Positions 17,259-24,870 of a stretch of 38,067 nt of DNA are shown here, in pieces; the first letter of the stretch is position 1; the number at the start of each line of letters is the position of its first letter. The translations under genes were made by a program, and so were the position numbers. A model generated the notes under the pieces. That model saw only the letters and a program-made list of their open reading frames with translations, was not told the origin of the DNA and ran no database searches. The stretch is from Cribrihabitans_A pelagius (GTDB lineage: Bacteria > Pseudomonadota > Alphaproteobacteria > Rhodobacterales > Rhodobacteraceae): positions 1 through 38,067 of the forward strand of contig NZ_JBMERR010000030.1 of assembly GCF_048820915.1 (NCBI RefSeq), read 5' to 3'.

Positions 17259-17990
17259 GTGCGAGGGGAATTAAGCAACAGAAGCGGGCTGACATATCCG
17301 GACATTGGATTGAAAGGGGATATTGCATCCCTGAAGCCGTCAAACCTGAATTCATCCGTTCTGAAACCGCCGGCTCTGCAATCACTCGCGGCCTGGCCGT
17401 CCGCCTTCCAGCTTTCCAAAAGATCCCTGGACATTGTCTCTGCACTTGCCGGGCTTTTCCTGGCCGCCGCCGCCGCGGTATTTCTGCTGCTGCTGAACCC
17501 GTTCTTCAATCCCGGGCCGCTGCTGTTCAAGCAGCAGCGGATGGGCATGTGGGGCCGGCCCTTCACGATGTGGAAATTCCGCTCGATGACGGCGGCGCCG
17601 GAGGGCGCGCAGCGCGATCCGACCAGCCCGCTGGAGACCGACCGCATCACCCCGCTCGGGCATTTCATCCGGCGCACCCGGATCGACGAGCTGCCGAACT
17701 TCTGGAGCGTTCTGAGCGGCGAGATGGCGCTGGTGGGGCCGCGGCCGGATGTCTGGGACCACGCCACCTGGTTCACCCACAACGTCCCCTATTACAAGTA
17801 CCGGGTGCGGGTGCGGCCGGGCATCACCGGGCTGGCCCAGATCCGGGGCGGCTACGCGGACGAGGTGATCACCATCCACCGCAAGGCCCGCTACGATTAT
17901 CACTATATCCGGCATGGATCGGCGATGATGGACCTCTATATCATCTTGCGGACCGTCTCCGTGATGATCTTCGGGACAGGCGCCAAGTAG
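17259..17990 (+). CDS. Undecaprenyl-phosphate sugar transferase (ExoY-like)
   Basis: 243 residues from GTG 17259, which follows a strong G-rich site (GGGGGGGAA, 17245-17253). A TTG 63 bases upstream also keeps the frame open. The protein has an N-terminal tail of ~50 residues and one membrane segment (SALAGLFLAAAAAVFLLLL). The family core follows: FTMWKFRSM, RITPLGHFIRRTRIDELPNF with the catalytic Asp-Glu, SGEMALVGPRPDV, and RPGITGLAQIRGG. It loads the first sugar phosphate onto the lipid carrier and heads the main rightward assembly operon. It is distinct from the shorter transferase at 2190, being longer at the N-terminus with different flanking residues. Confidence 0.92.
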   Translation: MRGELSNRSGLTYPDIGLKGDIASLKPSNLNSSVLKPPALQSLAAWPSAFQLSKRSLDIVSALAGLFLAAAAAVFLLLLNPFFNPGPLLFKQQRMGMWGRPFTMWKFRSMTAAPEGAQRDPTSPLETDRITPLGHFIRRTRIDELPNFWSVLSGEMALVGPRPDVWDHATWFTHNVPYYKYRVRVRPGITGLAQIRGGYADEVITIHRKARYDYHYIRHGSAMMDLYIILRTVSVMIFGTGAK

Positions 17991-19403
17991 GTGCAGAGGG
18001 GGGGCGGTTCCGCCAGCGGCGTTATTGTGAACTGGACCGGACACGTGCCTGTGCAGCCGTATGAAGAGGAGCTTTCCCGCGACAGGTCTCCCCGGGCCGC
18101 CATCGGCCTGGGGACCGGGATCTTTGCGGCCGGGATCTTCCTGTCCGGCGTGCTGATCAACCCGCTGAACCCGGCGCAGGAGATCCGCATTGTCGCCGCG
18201 GACCTGTGCTTTCTCCTCGGCACCTTCCTGTTCCTGCTCACCTCGACCAGCAAAGAGGGCGTGCTGCGGCTCAGGCTGCACCCGAACACGCGCGCCGTTC
18301 TCCTGATCCTGGGCTGCTTCCTGCTTTGGGGATTTATGTCCGGCGTGGTTGCGACCTATCTCTATGATCAGCCGGTCAGAAAACTGGCCGAAACGATCGC
18401 GAATTATTCCTATGGCGCCATTCTCTGCATCGTGGCGGCCGCCGCCTCGGCACATGCCAGGAATTACCGCCTGTTCCTGAATGCCTACGCCGTCGGCGTG
18501 GTGCTGGTGTCGTCCTTTTCGGTTCTGGCGGTGTTCGCCGAGGCGCCGGACTGGGTCTATCACGGCGGCGGCCGGATCAAGTCCACCTCGCGGTCGGTCA
18601 ACCAGCTTGCCGCCTTCGTGGCCCCCGCCGTGCCGCTGTTCCTCATCCTCTGCCTCAGAGCCTCGGCCTCCAAGGCCGCGACGCTGTTCTACTTGACCAC
18701 CGTCGGCTTTGCGGCGATGGCCCTGGCCGGAACCGGCAGCCGCACCGCGCTGGTGCTGGCGCTGGTCTCCTTCCTTCTGGTGGTGCTGGCGGCGCTGATG
18801 TTCGGGACCTCCAGAACCGGTTTCGCGGCCGTCATCCTGGTGTCCTGCGGCGCCCTGGTGCTGGGCTTTGCCTTCCTGGTCATCGCCTTCATTGAAGCGG
18901 GGGCCAGCGCGCTGCCCACCTATCTGCAGACCCTGGCCCGCCCGCTGGACCGCTTCCTGAACCCCAGCACATTGGAGGAGGGTCTTGGCCCGCGCTACGA
19001 TCAGATCCTGATCGTCTGGAGGGGCTGGGTCGAACATCCGTTCTTCGGCGTGGGGCCGGGCAATTTCAAAACCTATACGGTGAGCAATTTCGAAGTGCAC
19101 AACACCTATCTCGGCACACTGATCGAGACCGGCGTGCCCGGCTTGCTGCTTTTACTGCTGTTCCAGGCAGCGATCATGTTCCTGGCTCTGAAATGCGCCT
19201 TTGGCCGCGGGCCAAGCGAACAGCGCATTGCGGCCTTCGCCCTGTTTTCCGCATTCCTGGTCGTGAGCCTCTACGGGCTGGGATCCTTTGGCCTGCGGCA
19301 GCGCCCCTTCTGGATTCTGGCGGGACTCGCGCTGAGCGTGCTGAACCAGCACTGGATGGGCGCTGGCCGCTCTTATGGAAGGACCGTGCAGTGTTCGGGT
19401 TAA
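17991..19403 (+). CDS. O-antigen ligase/polymerase family membrane protein (Wzy/ExoQ-like)
   Basis: About 470-residue polytopic membrane protein with roughly ten hydrophobic segments. The large periplasmic loop carries the Wzy_C-type signature GWVEHPFFGVGPGNF then VHNTYLGTLIETGVPGL, typical of O-antigen ligases and EPS polymerases. It likely polymerises repeat units at the periplasmic face with the ExoP-like co-polymerase. The start is uncertain: GTG 17991 directly abuts the preceding stop, and GTG codons at 18027 and 18045 are alternatives. The 3' end overlaps the next gene by 13 bases in another frame. Confidence 0.85.
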   Translation: MQRGGGSASGVIVNWTGHVPVQPYEEELSRDRSPRAAIGLGTGIFAAGIFLSGVLINPLNPAQEIRIVAADLCFLLGTFLFLLTSTSKEGVLRLRLHPNTRAVLLILGCFLLWGFMSGVVATYLYDQPVRKLAETIANYSYGAILCIVAAAASAHARNYRLFLNAYAVGVVLVSSFSVLAVFAEAPDWVYHGGGRIKSTSRSVNQLAAFVAPAVPLFLILCLRASASKAATLFYLTTVGFAAMALAGTGSRTALVLALVSFLLVVLAALMFGTSRTGFAAVILVSCGALVLGFAFLVIAFIEAGASALPTYLQTLARPLDRFLNPSTLEEGLGPRYDQILIVWRGWVEHPFFGVGPGNFKTYTVSNFEVHNTYLGTLIETGVPGLLLLLLFQAAIMFLALKCAFGRGPSEQRIAAFALFSAFLVVSLYGLGSFGLRQRPFWILAGLALSVLNQHWMGAGRSYGRTVQCSG

Positions 19404-20185
19404 AAACCGCCGTGTTCTGCGGGCCGATGAAGTCCGGGACCACCTGGGTGCATGCCTATCTCCAGGCCCGCGGCGATGTCTGCCTGTCCGGAAGAACCAA
19501 GGAAACCTTCTTTTTCGACCGCTATTACGGGCGGGGGCCCGCCTGGTACGAAGGCCAGTTCCGCCCGGAGCCGCAGCACCGGCTGCTGGCGGATGTGGCG
19601 CCCAGCATCCTGGCCCACCCGCAAGCGCCGGTGCGGGTCGCCGAGACCCTGCCGGAGGCCCAGGTCATCATCCTGCGCCGCGACCCGGTGGCGCGGGCCT
19701 GGTCGCATTACCTGCATCTGAAACGCTACGGCTACACCTCCGCCCCGCTGGCCGAGGCGATCGAGACCCACCCGGCCATCATCGAGGCGAGCCAGGTCGA
19801 ACGCTGGCTGGAGCGCTGGCGCGCCGAGCTTGGGGCCGAGCGGGTGAGCCTGCTGGATGCCGCGCTCCTGTCCCGCGATGCGCAGGCCTTCGCCCGGGAC
19901 GTGGACGCCCTCCTGGGGCTGCCGGCCAGCCCGGTTGACGCAAGCCGGATCGGCCGGGTCAATGGCGCGGCGGTGCCGCGGCACTATCTGATCTCGAAAC
20001 TGGCGCGCAGGATCTCCTACGGGCTGCGCGACATCGGCCTGGACGGCCTCGTGCAGGCGGCCCGGGACCGGGGCTGGAACAGGATCTATGCGCGCCGCGC
20101 GGGTGCCGGGCCCCCGCCGGCGGCGACGGAGGCCGACAGGGACCTGATCAGAAGCAAGCTGATGGAGGCCGGAGAGCCGGTATGA
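19391..20185 (+). CDS. Sulfotransferase family protein, copy 1
   Basis: 264-residue PAPS-dependent sulfotransferase. GTG 19391 is chosen because GGAAGGA lies seven bases upstream (19377-19383), inside the end of the polymerase gene. The 5'-phosphosulfate loop CGPMKSGTTWVH is at residues 10-20. The 3'-phosphate motif IILRRDPVARAWSHY is present with its conserved Arg and Ser. Further core segments include LLADVAPSILAHP. The gene is inside the EPS assembly operon, so sulfation of a sugar in the repeat unit is the likely role. It is unlike the second sulfotransferase at 27890 except for the cofactor loops. Confidence 0.87.
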   Translation: MFGLKTAVFCGPMKSGTTWVHAYLQARGDVCLSGRTKETFFFDRYYGRGPAWYEGQFRPEPQHRLLADVAPSILAHPQAPVRVAETLPEAQVIILRRDPVARAWSHYLHLKRYGYTSAPLAEAIETHPAIIEASQVERWLERWRAELGAERVSLLDAALLSRDAQAFARDVDALLGLPASPVDASRIGRVNGAAVPRHYLISKLARRISYGLRDIGLDGLVQAARDRGWNRIYARRAGAGPPPAATEADRDLIRSKLMEAGEPV

Positions 20186-21351
20186 AGGGAGCCAGCATGA
20201 AGGGAACCAGTATGAAGCCGGTCATCGCGATCATCTGCAACACGGCGCTGCACGTGCACCGCTCCCGGACCACCCTGATCGGGGCGCTGCAAGCCTGCGG
20301 CGCGCAGATCCTGCTGGTCAGCCCCCGGGACGCCTCGGTCCCCGAGCTGGAGCGGATGGGGGTGATCCACGAGCACGTGGAGATCAGCCAGTATGGCACC
20401 AACCCGCTGCACGAGGCCGCCGCCTATTTCGCCATCCGCGCCGCGCTGCGGCGGCACCGGCCCGCGGTGTGCCTGTGCTACACGATCAAGGCCAACACCA
20501 TCGGCGCCCTGGCGGCGCAGTCCCTGGACATCCCGGTGGTCAACAACATCGCCGGGACCGGGCGCGCCTTCGACGGCGCCGGGCGGCTCAAGCGGGCCTT
20601 CTTCATCGCGCTTTATGCCAAGGCCCTGCGGCGCTCGGCCCGGGTGTTCTTCCAGAACACCGACGATCTGCAGTTCTTCCTGCAGCAGGGCATGGTCGGC
20701 AAGGCCGTGGCCCGGCACATCCCCGGCAGCGGCGTCAACCTGCAGCGCTTCACGGCCTCGGCGGACTTCCCGGCGGAGGTGGTGTTTCTCTACGTGGGGC
20801 GGCTGCTGCTGTCCAAGGGCGCGCAGATGTTCATCGACGCCGCAAGGGAAATGATCAGCCGCGGCACCAGCGCCCGCTTCGTGATCGCAGGCGAGCGTCT
20901 GGAGGAAAGCGGATACGTGAGCGCAGAGGACCTCGGCGCCTTTGCCCGGCAGGACCAATGCAGCTACCTGGGGCAGGTGCCGCCGGGGCAGATCGCGGAG
21001 CTGCTGCGGTCGTGCAGCGTGCTGGTGCTGCCCTCCTATTACGGCGAAGGCGTGCCCCGCACCCTGCTGGAAGCCGGCGCCGTCGGGCGGCCGATCATCT
21101 CCACCGACAGCGTCGGCTGCAAGGACGTGATCCGGCATGGGGTGAACGGGCTCAAGATCGCGCCCCGCGACCAGGAAGAGCTGCTCGCCGCGATGCAGGA
21201 AGTGGCGGAGATGGAAGAGACCACCCTGCACCGGCTGGGCGCGCAGAACCGGGACATCGTCGAGACCCAGTTCGACGAGAAGATCGTCATCCAGGCCTAT
21301 CTCGACGAATGCGCCCGCTTCCTGAGCGGCCTGGGGGCGGCAAGGGCCTGA
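20182..21351 (+). CDS. Glycosyltransferase family 4-type enzyme
   Basis: 389-residue retaining GT-B glycosyltransferase of the GT4 kind. The N-terminal half contains IAIICNTALHVHRSRTTLIG and a CYTIKANTIGALAA segment typical of EPS/capsule enzymes. The linker GSGVNLQRF starts the C-terminal domain (VVFLYVGRLLLSKGAQMFID). The nucleotide-sugar motif is GEGVPRTLLEAG (Glu-x7-Glu). The first ATG overlaps the sulfotransferase stop (ATGA, 20182-20185). The gene begins with a 15-bp near-repeat giving MKGASMKGTSMK, so ATG 20197 and 20212 are also possible starts. It probably adds a sugar to the lipid-linked repeat unit. Confidence 0.9.
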   Translation: MKGASMKGTSMKPVIAIICNTALHVHRSRTTLIGALQACGAQILLVSPRDASVPELERMGVIHEHVEISQYGTNPLHEAAAYFAIRAALRRHRPAVCLCYTIKANTIGALAAQSLDIPVVNNIAGTGRAFDGAGRLKRAFFIALYAKALRRSARVFFQNTDDLQFFLQQGMVGKAVARHIPGSGVNLQRFTASADFPAEVVFLYVGRLLLSKGAQMFIDAAREMISRGTSARFVIAGERLEESGYVSAEDLGAFARQDQCSYLGQVPPGQIAELLRSCSVLVLPSYYGEGVPRTLLEAGAVGRPIISTDSVGCKDVIRHGVNGLKIAPRDQEELLAAMQEVAEMEETTLHRLGAQNRDIVETQFDEKIVIQAYLDECARFLSGLGAARA

Positions 21352-21439
21352 GCCCAGCCGCCCGGCGCCCGGCGCCCGCAAAGAGCGGGGAGCAGCCGGG
21401 CGGGGAACAGCCGGGCGGGGACAGCAAGCGAGGAAAGCA
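21352..21439. repeat. Short spacer with repeated GCCGGGCGGGGA units
   Basis: Between the glycosyltransferase and the beta-helix gene, two CAGCCGGGCGGGGAAC/GAC units stand in tandem after CCCGGCG repeats. The ribosome site GCGAGGAAAG for the next gene follows. No promoter is obvious, so the beta-helix gene is probably read from the upstream operon. Confidence 0.45.
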
Positions 21440-22486
21440 ATGACCCGGCGCGCCGCCCTGACCTTGCGCATCGTCCGCCTGCCGGCCCTGGCTCTGGGGG
21501 CGGCCCTGGGGGTGGCCGTCCTGGAGGCCATGTCCGGGTCCATTGCCCAAACCCCCGCCGCCGCACAGGCCGGTCCGGGAGAGGCCGCCCCGGCAGAGGC
21601 CGGCCGGTCCCGGCAGGCGGCGCGGCCGGACCGGGCCCTGGTGGGCACAGATTTCGGCTACGCGCAGTTCCGGGTCAACCGCAACGCGGCCAAACGGATC
21701 GACGCCCGCGGCGCCACCTGGACCCTCAGCAACCGCGGCCCGCGCCAGAACCGCTATCCCTTTCTCATCGACGGCAGCGTGCCGGGCACGCAAGTGGCCG
21801 GCGGCAGCATTCACGGCGAGGTGCCGCTCGATCTGGAGTGGAGCGAGATCTACATCAATTCCGCGGCGGTGATGGCGCGCGATGCCCCCGCCATAGAACT
21901 CCGCGGCTGGACCATCCGGCAGGCCTGGGACGGCCTCCGCATCGCCGGCGCCTCGGAGAATTTCCTGATCACCCGGGCCGCGGTTTACCAGACCCGCGAC
22001 GATGCCGTCGAAAACGACCACGGCAATGCCGGCACCATCACCAACAGCCTGTTCGACGGGGTCTTCTCCGGCCTGAGCATGACCCGCAAGAAGATGCCGG
22101 ACCGGACCTCGAAAGTGGTGACGCTCGACAACGTCCTGATGCGCATGCAGGCCTATCCGTTCAAGGGCCGCCTGACGCATGGCTCCCCCTTCAAGATCGA
22201 GACGCACAGCCCTTCGCTCAGGGTCCGCAACACGGTGCTGGCGATCGAGGACGTGACCCACATCGGCCAGGGCCGGCTGGCGCAGGCCTGGGTCAAGACG
22301 CTCTCGGCCGCGAACAATTATTTCCTGAACCTGTCCGATGACCCGCTGCCGGAGGGTTACCCGCTGCCGGGCCAGGGCTGGACGGTGCTGGAGGGCGAGG
22401 CCGCCCGCGCGCATTGGCAGGCGGCCCGGGCGCATTGGCTGGCCGGGCTGCCCTCCGGGCAGCGCAGGGCGGCCCGGCTTCCCTAG
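21440..22486 (+). CDS. Secreted beta-helix-type protein, paralog A (signal-peptide form)
   Basis: 348 residues. A basic, hydrophobic N-terminus (RLPALALGAALGVAVLEAM) looks like a signal peptide or anchor and is followed by an Ala/Pro-rich linker. The remaining ~280 residues are clearly homologous to the N-terminal domains of the genes at 29186 and 31741. Shared landmarks are DFGYAQFRVN, NRYPFLIDG, AWDGLRIAG, the acidic centre RDDAVENDHGN, NSLFDGVFSGLSMT, THGSPFKIE, EDVTHIGQGRLAQAW and GYPLPGQGWTVL. The short repeating turns suggest a right-handed parallel beta-helix, the fold of many polysaccharide lyases, epimerases and hydrolases. No known catalytic signature was recognised, so EPS processing or binding is an inference. 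It lacks any RTX region. Confidence 0.75.
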   Translation: MTRRAALTLRIVRLPALALGAALGVAVLEAMSGSIAQTPAAAQAGPGEAAPAEAGRSRQAARPDRALVGTDFGYAQFRVNRNAAKRIDARGATWTLSNRGPRQNRYPFLIDGSVPGTQVAGGSIHGEVPLDLEWSEIYINSAAVMARDAPAIELRGWTIRQAWDGLRIAGASENFLITRAAVYQTRDDAVENDHGNAGTITNSLFDGVFSGLSMTRKKMPDRTSKVVTLDNVLMRMQAYPFKGRLTHGSPFKIETHSPSLRVRNTVLAIEDVTHIGQGRLAQAWVKTLSAANNYFLNLSDDPLPEGYPLPGQGWTVLEGEAARAHWQAARAHWLAGLPSGQRRAARLP

Positions 22487-22640
22487 CCGGGGCGGCAAAA
22501 AGCCCCGGATGCCGGAAAACCGGAACGCCGAAAGACCGGATGCAGAAATAAAAACCGGGGGATTAAGGCGTTAATTATCCAAACGGGTAATGAATCAGAT
22601 CCAAAAGGATTAAGGCCCCTCAACCCTCCCTCCCCATTGT
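22487..22640. other. AT-rich spacer before the small paralogous genes
   Basis: The composition drops sharply from the preceding gene, with runs such as TTAATTATCC and GGATTAAGG. No gene, strong hairpin with a T-run or clear promoter could be fixed. The change marks the left edge of a compositionally different block holding the two small leader-bearing genes. Confidence 0.4.
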
Positions 22641-22643
22641 GGC

Positions 22644-22770
22644 AATGTTGCTTCACTCTCCTCTTGATGTTAAACTTGAATACTGGATGCTGAGTTTCTG
22701 CAGAGTTTCTGCGCATCGGTTGTTTTGGTGCGGGTTCCGCACCTGTCTTTGCCAGCACGAGGGGGGTGTT
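22644..22770 (+). promoter_or_regulatory. Conserved 5' region of small gene 1, with hairpin
   Basis: This stretch shares its architecture with 23174-23288. Box A is AATGTTGCTTC (22644-22654) and box B TACTGGATGCTGAGTTTCTG (22681-22700), both at the same 37-base spacing as in the second copy. Box C is CATCGGTT (22714-22721). A 7-bp hairpin is formed by GGTGCGG (22727-22733) and CCGCACC (22737-22743) with loop GTT. An 11-base duplication (AGAGTTTCTGC) lies between B and C only in this copy. A G-rich ribosome site follows. The layout suggests promoter plus a structured mRNA leader. Confidence 0.65.
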
Positions 22771-23088
22771 ATGGTGGAAAAAGAAATTTCTTCTCCGGAA
22801 GAAGACGAAACCGAAAACAAAATTGAAAGCGGAAGCGAAGTCAGCGTTCCTCTGAATTACAGCCGCCGCGAAGCCGTGAAAGCCCTGGCGAAATATTCCG
22901 CTGCGGTGGGCGGCGCCGCGGCGGTCGTGGTCACCGCCGACGGGCTGGTCAGCGAAGCCTCCGCCTATGGCTCCAAGCCGGCGAAGAAATACCCCGGCCG
23001 GAAGAAAATGCGCCGGTGGCGGCGGCTCGGGAAAATGCGCAGATGGCGCAGATGGCGCAGATGGCGGCGGCGGAACCGGGGCAGCTGA
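22771..23088 (+). CDS. Small protein with Tat-like leader and Arg/Trp-rich tail (candidate precursor 1)
   Basis: 105 residues from ATG 22771, after a strong GAGGGGGG site. Residues 1-29 are acidic. Residues 30-65 read YSRREAVKALAKYS, a small-residue hydrophobic stretch (AAVGGAAAVVVTADGLV) and EASA, like a twin-arginine signal with an A-x-A cleavage site near residue 65. The tail (68-105) is extremely basic and Trp-rich: KKMRRWRRLGKMRRWRR followed by two more RRW units, with 9-bp DNA repeats. The leader is almost identical to the next gene's, while the tails differ. Two readings fit: a peptide precursor for the downstream PqqD-kinase/nucleotidyltransferase pair, or a Tat-exported cationic protein that binds acidic EPS. 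The gene is unknown to me. Confidence 0.75.
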   Translation: MVEKEISSPEEDETENKIESGSEVSVPLNYSRREAVKALAKYSAAVGGAAAVVVTADGLVSEASAYGSKPAKKYPGRKKMRRWRRLGKMRRWRRWRRWRRRNRGS

Positions 23089-23173
23089 GCTCTGGCCGGA
23101 AAACCTAGAATGGTTTCCTCCCCCGGCCAATTTCCCCACGGGCAGCCTCTGCTTCCGGCACACCCGCTTGGGA

Positions 23174-23288
23174 AATGTTGCTTCGCTCCCATTCCAACGC
23201 TGCGCTTAATTACTGGATTCTGAGTTTCTGCACATCGGTTAAATTGGCACGGGAATCGTGCCCAACGTTAGTCACGGGGGAGTTCATC
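23174..23288 (+). promoter_or_regulatory. Conserved 5' region of small gene 2, with covarying hairpin
   Basis: Box A AATGTTGCTTC is at 23174-23184, box B TACTGGATTCTGAGTTTCTG at 23211-23230 and box C CATCGGTT at 23233-23240. The hairpin is GGCACGG (23246-23252) and TCGTGCC (23256-23262) with loop GAA. Compared with copy 1, two base pairs have changed on both sides (T-A to C-G, G-C to A-T) and one became G-T, so pairing is kept while sequence differs. A GGGGGAG ribosome site precedes GTG 23289. Confidence 0.65.
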
Positions 23289-23588
23289 GTGGAAAAAGAA
23301 ATGTCTTCGCAGGTAGAAAACGAAGCTGAAACCGAACCCAAAGTTCCTCTGAAATACAGCCGCCGTGAAGCCGTGAAGGCGCTGGCGAAATATTCCGCCG
23401 CAGTGGGCGGCGGGGCCGCGGTCGTTGTCACTGCGGACGGGCTGGTCAGCGAAGCCTCCGCTTACGGATACAAACCCGGGAAGCCCGGGAAGCCCGGGAA
23501 GCCGTGGAAGCCCGGGAAGCCGTGGAAGCCCGGGAAGCCGAAGAAATCCGGGAAGCCGAAGAAATCCGGGAAGCCGAAGAGGCCCTAA
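23289..23588 (+). CDS. Small protein with Tat-like leader and Lys-Pro-Gly repeat tail (candidate precursor 2)
   Basis: 99 residues from GTG 23289. This start aligns with the VEKE of the upstream paralog and has a G-rich ribosome site. Residues 1-22 are acidic, then come KYSRREAVKALAKYSAAVGG, AAVVVTADGLVSEASA and Tyr59-Gly60. From there the tail is built from tripeptide and longer repeats, KPGKPGKPGKPWKPGKPW then KPGKPKKSGKPKKSG, encoded by CCCGGGAAG-type tandem DNA units. Net charge is strongly positive. The conserved leader with a replaced tail is the pattern of a precursor family, but a secreted structural protein is equally compatible. About 145 bases separate it from the PqqD-kinase gene. 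Confidence 0.75.
   Translation: MEKEMSSQVENEAETEPKVPLKYSRREAVKALAKYSAAVGGGAAVVVTADGLVSEASAYGYKPGKPGKPGKPWKPGKPWKPGKPKKSGKPKKSGKPKRP
23479..23586. repeat. In-frame tandem repeats coding Lys-Pro-Gly/Lys-Pro-Trp
   Basis: Runs of nine-base CCCGGGAAG units change into 18-base CCGTGGAAGCCCGGGAAG units and then 18-base CCGAAGAAATCCGGGAAG units. All lie within the tail of the small gene at 23289. Such repeats are prone to length change by slippage, which would alter tail length but not frame. Confidence 0.8.
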
Positions 23589-23733
23589 GAAACCGGAGAT
23601 GGGTATGGGTGAAAGCCGCTGATTGGGCAGAATAATGCGGAGAGTGCGATGACCGCGGGGACGGCAGCATGGATCGACGGCAGGGAAAACAAGAGGGGTT
23701 TCCCCCCTGAACAGCATATGCGCCCGGCACACC

Positions 23734-24870
23734 ATGGACCGGATTGAAGGCTTCGCTCTGGGCACGGCGTTTCTGCTGCATTCCCAGGAGAGCGGAGCCC
23801 TTCTTTCGAGCAACGCCTTCGGGCGCGACATTTATGACGCCTTGTCCGCGCGTCTGGACCTGACGGACATTTCTGCAAAAATCGCCCGCCAGCACGGGGT
23901 CGCGCCCGGCGATGCCGCGCCGCTGGTCGAGGAGGTGATCGCCCGGTGGCAGGCGGCGGGTCTGTTCCAGCCCGGGATGTGCCCCTTTGCGGCGCCGGTT
24001 GCCTACCGGGTGCCGCACACCGGCCCGCCGCAGATCTACCGCCTCGGAGACAGATACGTCATCCTGCGCTGCGAGGATCCGCAGCTCTCGGAGCAGATTG
24101 CCGCCTCCCTGCGGGATTATGCGGCGGGGGCGCTGGACATGCCGGACGACGGCACAACTGCCCTCATCGATGTCATTGCCGCGGATGCGGATGCGGAAGC
24201 GGAATATGGCGTGTTCCGCGACCGGGAGCCGGTCTGGGGGCGCGCGCCGCAGGATCTCACCCGGTTTCACGTCATCCGCGAATGCATGGATCATTTCTGC
24301 ACGCCCTCCCGCGTCGCCGCGCATCTGCATGCCGCGGCCGTCGCCGATAGTGGACGGGCCGTGATCCTGGCGGGCGGCAGCGGCAGCGGCAAGACCACCC
24401 TCGCCATGGGGCTCATGGCCGCGGGCGGCGCGCTCGCGGCGGACGATCATGTGGCCCTCGCGGTGGACGGGCGGCACATGCTGGCGTTTCCGGCAGCTTC
24501 CGCCGTCAAGCGCGGCGCCTGGGACTTGCCGGAGATCCAGGCGCTGGGGCTTGCCGGCGGGGCCGCCGCCTCGCCGCGCGACGGCGTGCGCTATCTGCGG
24601 CCGCCGCGCTGCGTCCCGGCCGCAACCCCCGTCGCCGTCGCGGCCATCGTCTTCCCGCAGTATGGCGGCGCGGACGCCGCCAACGGCCTGGCGCGGCTGG
24701 ATCCCGCCCGGGCGCTGACCCAGCTCATCCAGACCGGCGGGCGGGTGTCGCGCCGCAACCCTTCCCTCGCGCCTCTGGTGGCGCTGCTGGACCGCGTGCC
24801 CTGCTATGAGCTGCGCTATGGCTCCACCCGCTATTCGGTAGAGACATGCCAGTCCCTGCTCGCCCGCTGA
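23734..24870 (+). CDS. PqqD-like domain fused to HprK-like kinase (HPr-rel-A type)
   Basis: 378 residues. Residues ~1-85 (SNAFGRDIYDALSARLDLTD, then VEEVIARWQAAGLF) look like a PqqD-type winged-helix domain, which in RiPP pathways binds precursor leaders. Residues ~195-378 resemble the HPr kinase/phosphatase family. They show a P-loop ILAGGSGSGKTT (Lys220), the acidic ALAADDHVAL after it, and a C-terminal basic region. Families named in databases as the HPr-rel-A system pair a PqqD homologue with an HprK-related kinase; here both appear in one chain. The ATG at 23734 has no obvious ribosome site. The gene follows two leader-bearing small genes and overlaps the nucleotidyltransferase, arguing for one functional unit. 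The real substrate is unknown. Confidence 0.75.
   Translation: MDRIEGFALGTAFLLHSQESGALLSSNAFGRDIYDALSARLDLTDISAKIARQHGVAPGDAAPLVEEVIARWQAAGLFQPGMCPFAAPVAYRVPHTGPPQIYRLGDRYVILRCEDPQLSEQIAASLRDYAAGALDMPDDGTTALIDVIAADADAEAEYGVFRDREPVWGRAPQDLTRFHVIRECMDHFCTPSRVAAHLHAAAVADSGRAVILAGGSGSGKTTLAMGLMAAGGALAADDHVALAVDGRHMLAFPAASAVKRGAWDLPEIQALGLAGGAAASPRDGVRYLRPPRCVPAATPVAVAAIVFPQYGGADAANGLARLDPARALTQLIQTGGRVSRRNPSLAPLVALLDRVPCYELRYGSTRYSVETCQSLLAR

Noticed and set aside
23680..23715. G-run/C-run hairpin before the PqqD-kinase gene as a terminator
   Set aside because: The stem is only about five base pairs (AGGGG/CCCCT) and has no T-run, so it is not strong enough to separate the kinase from the small genes.
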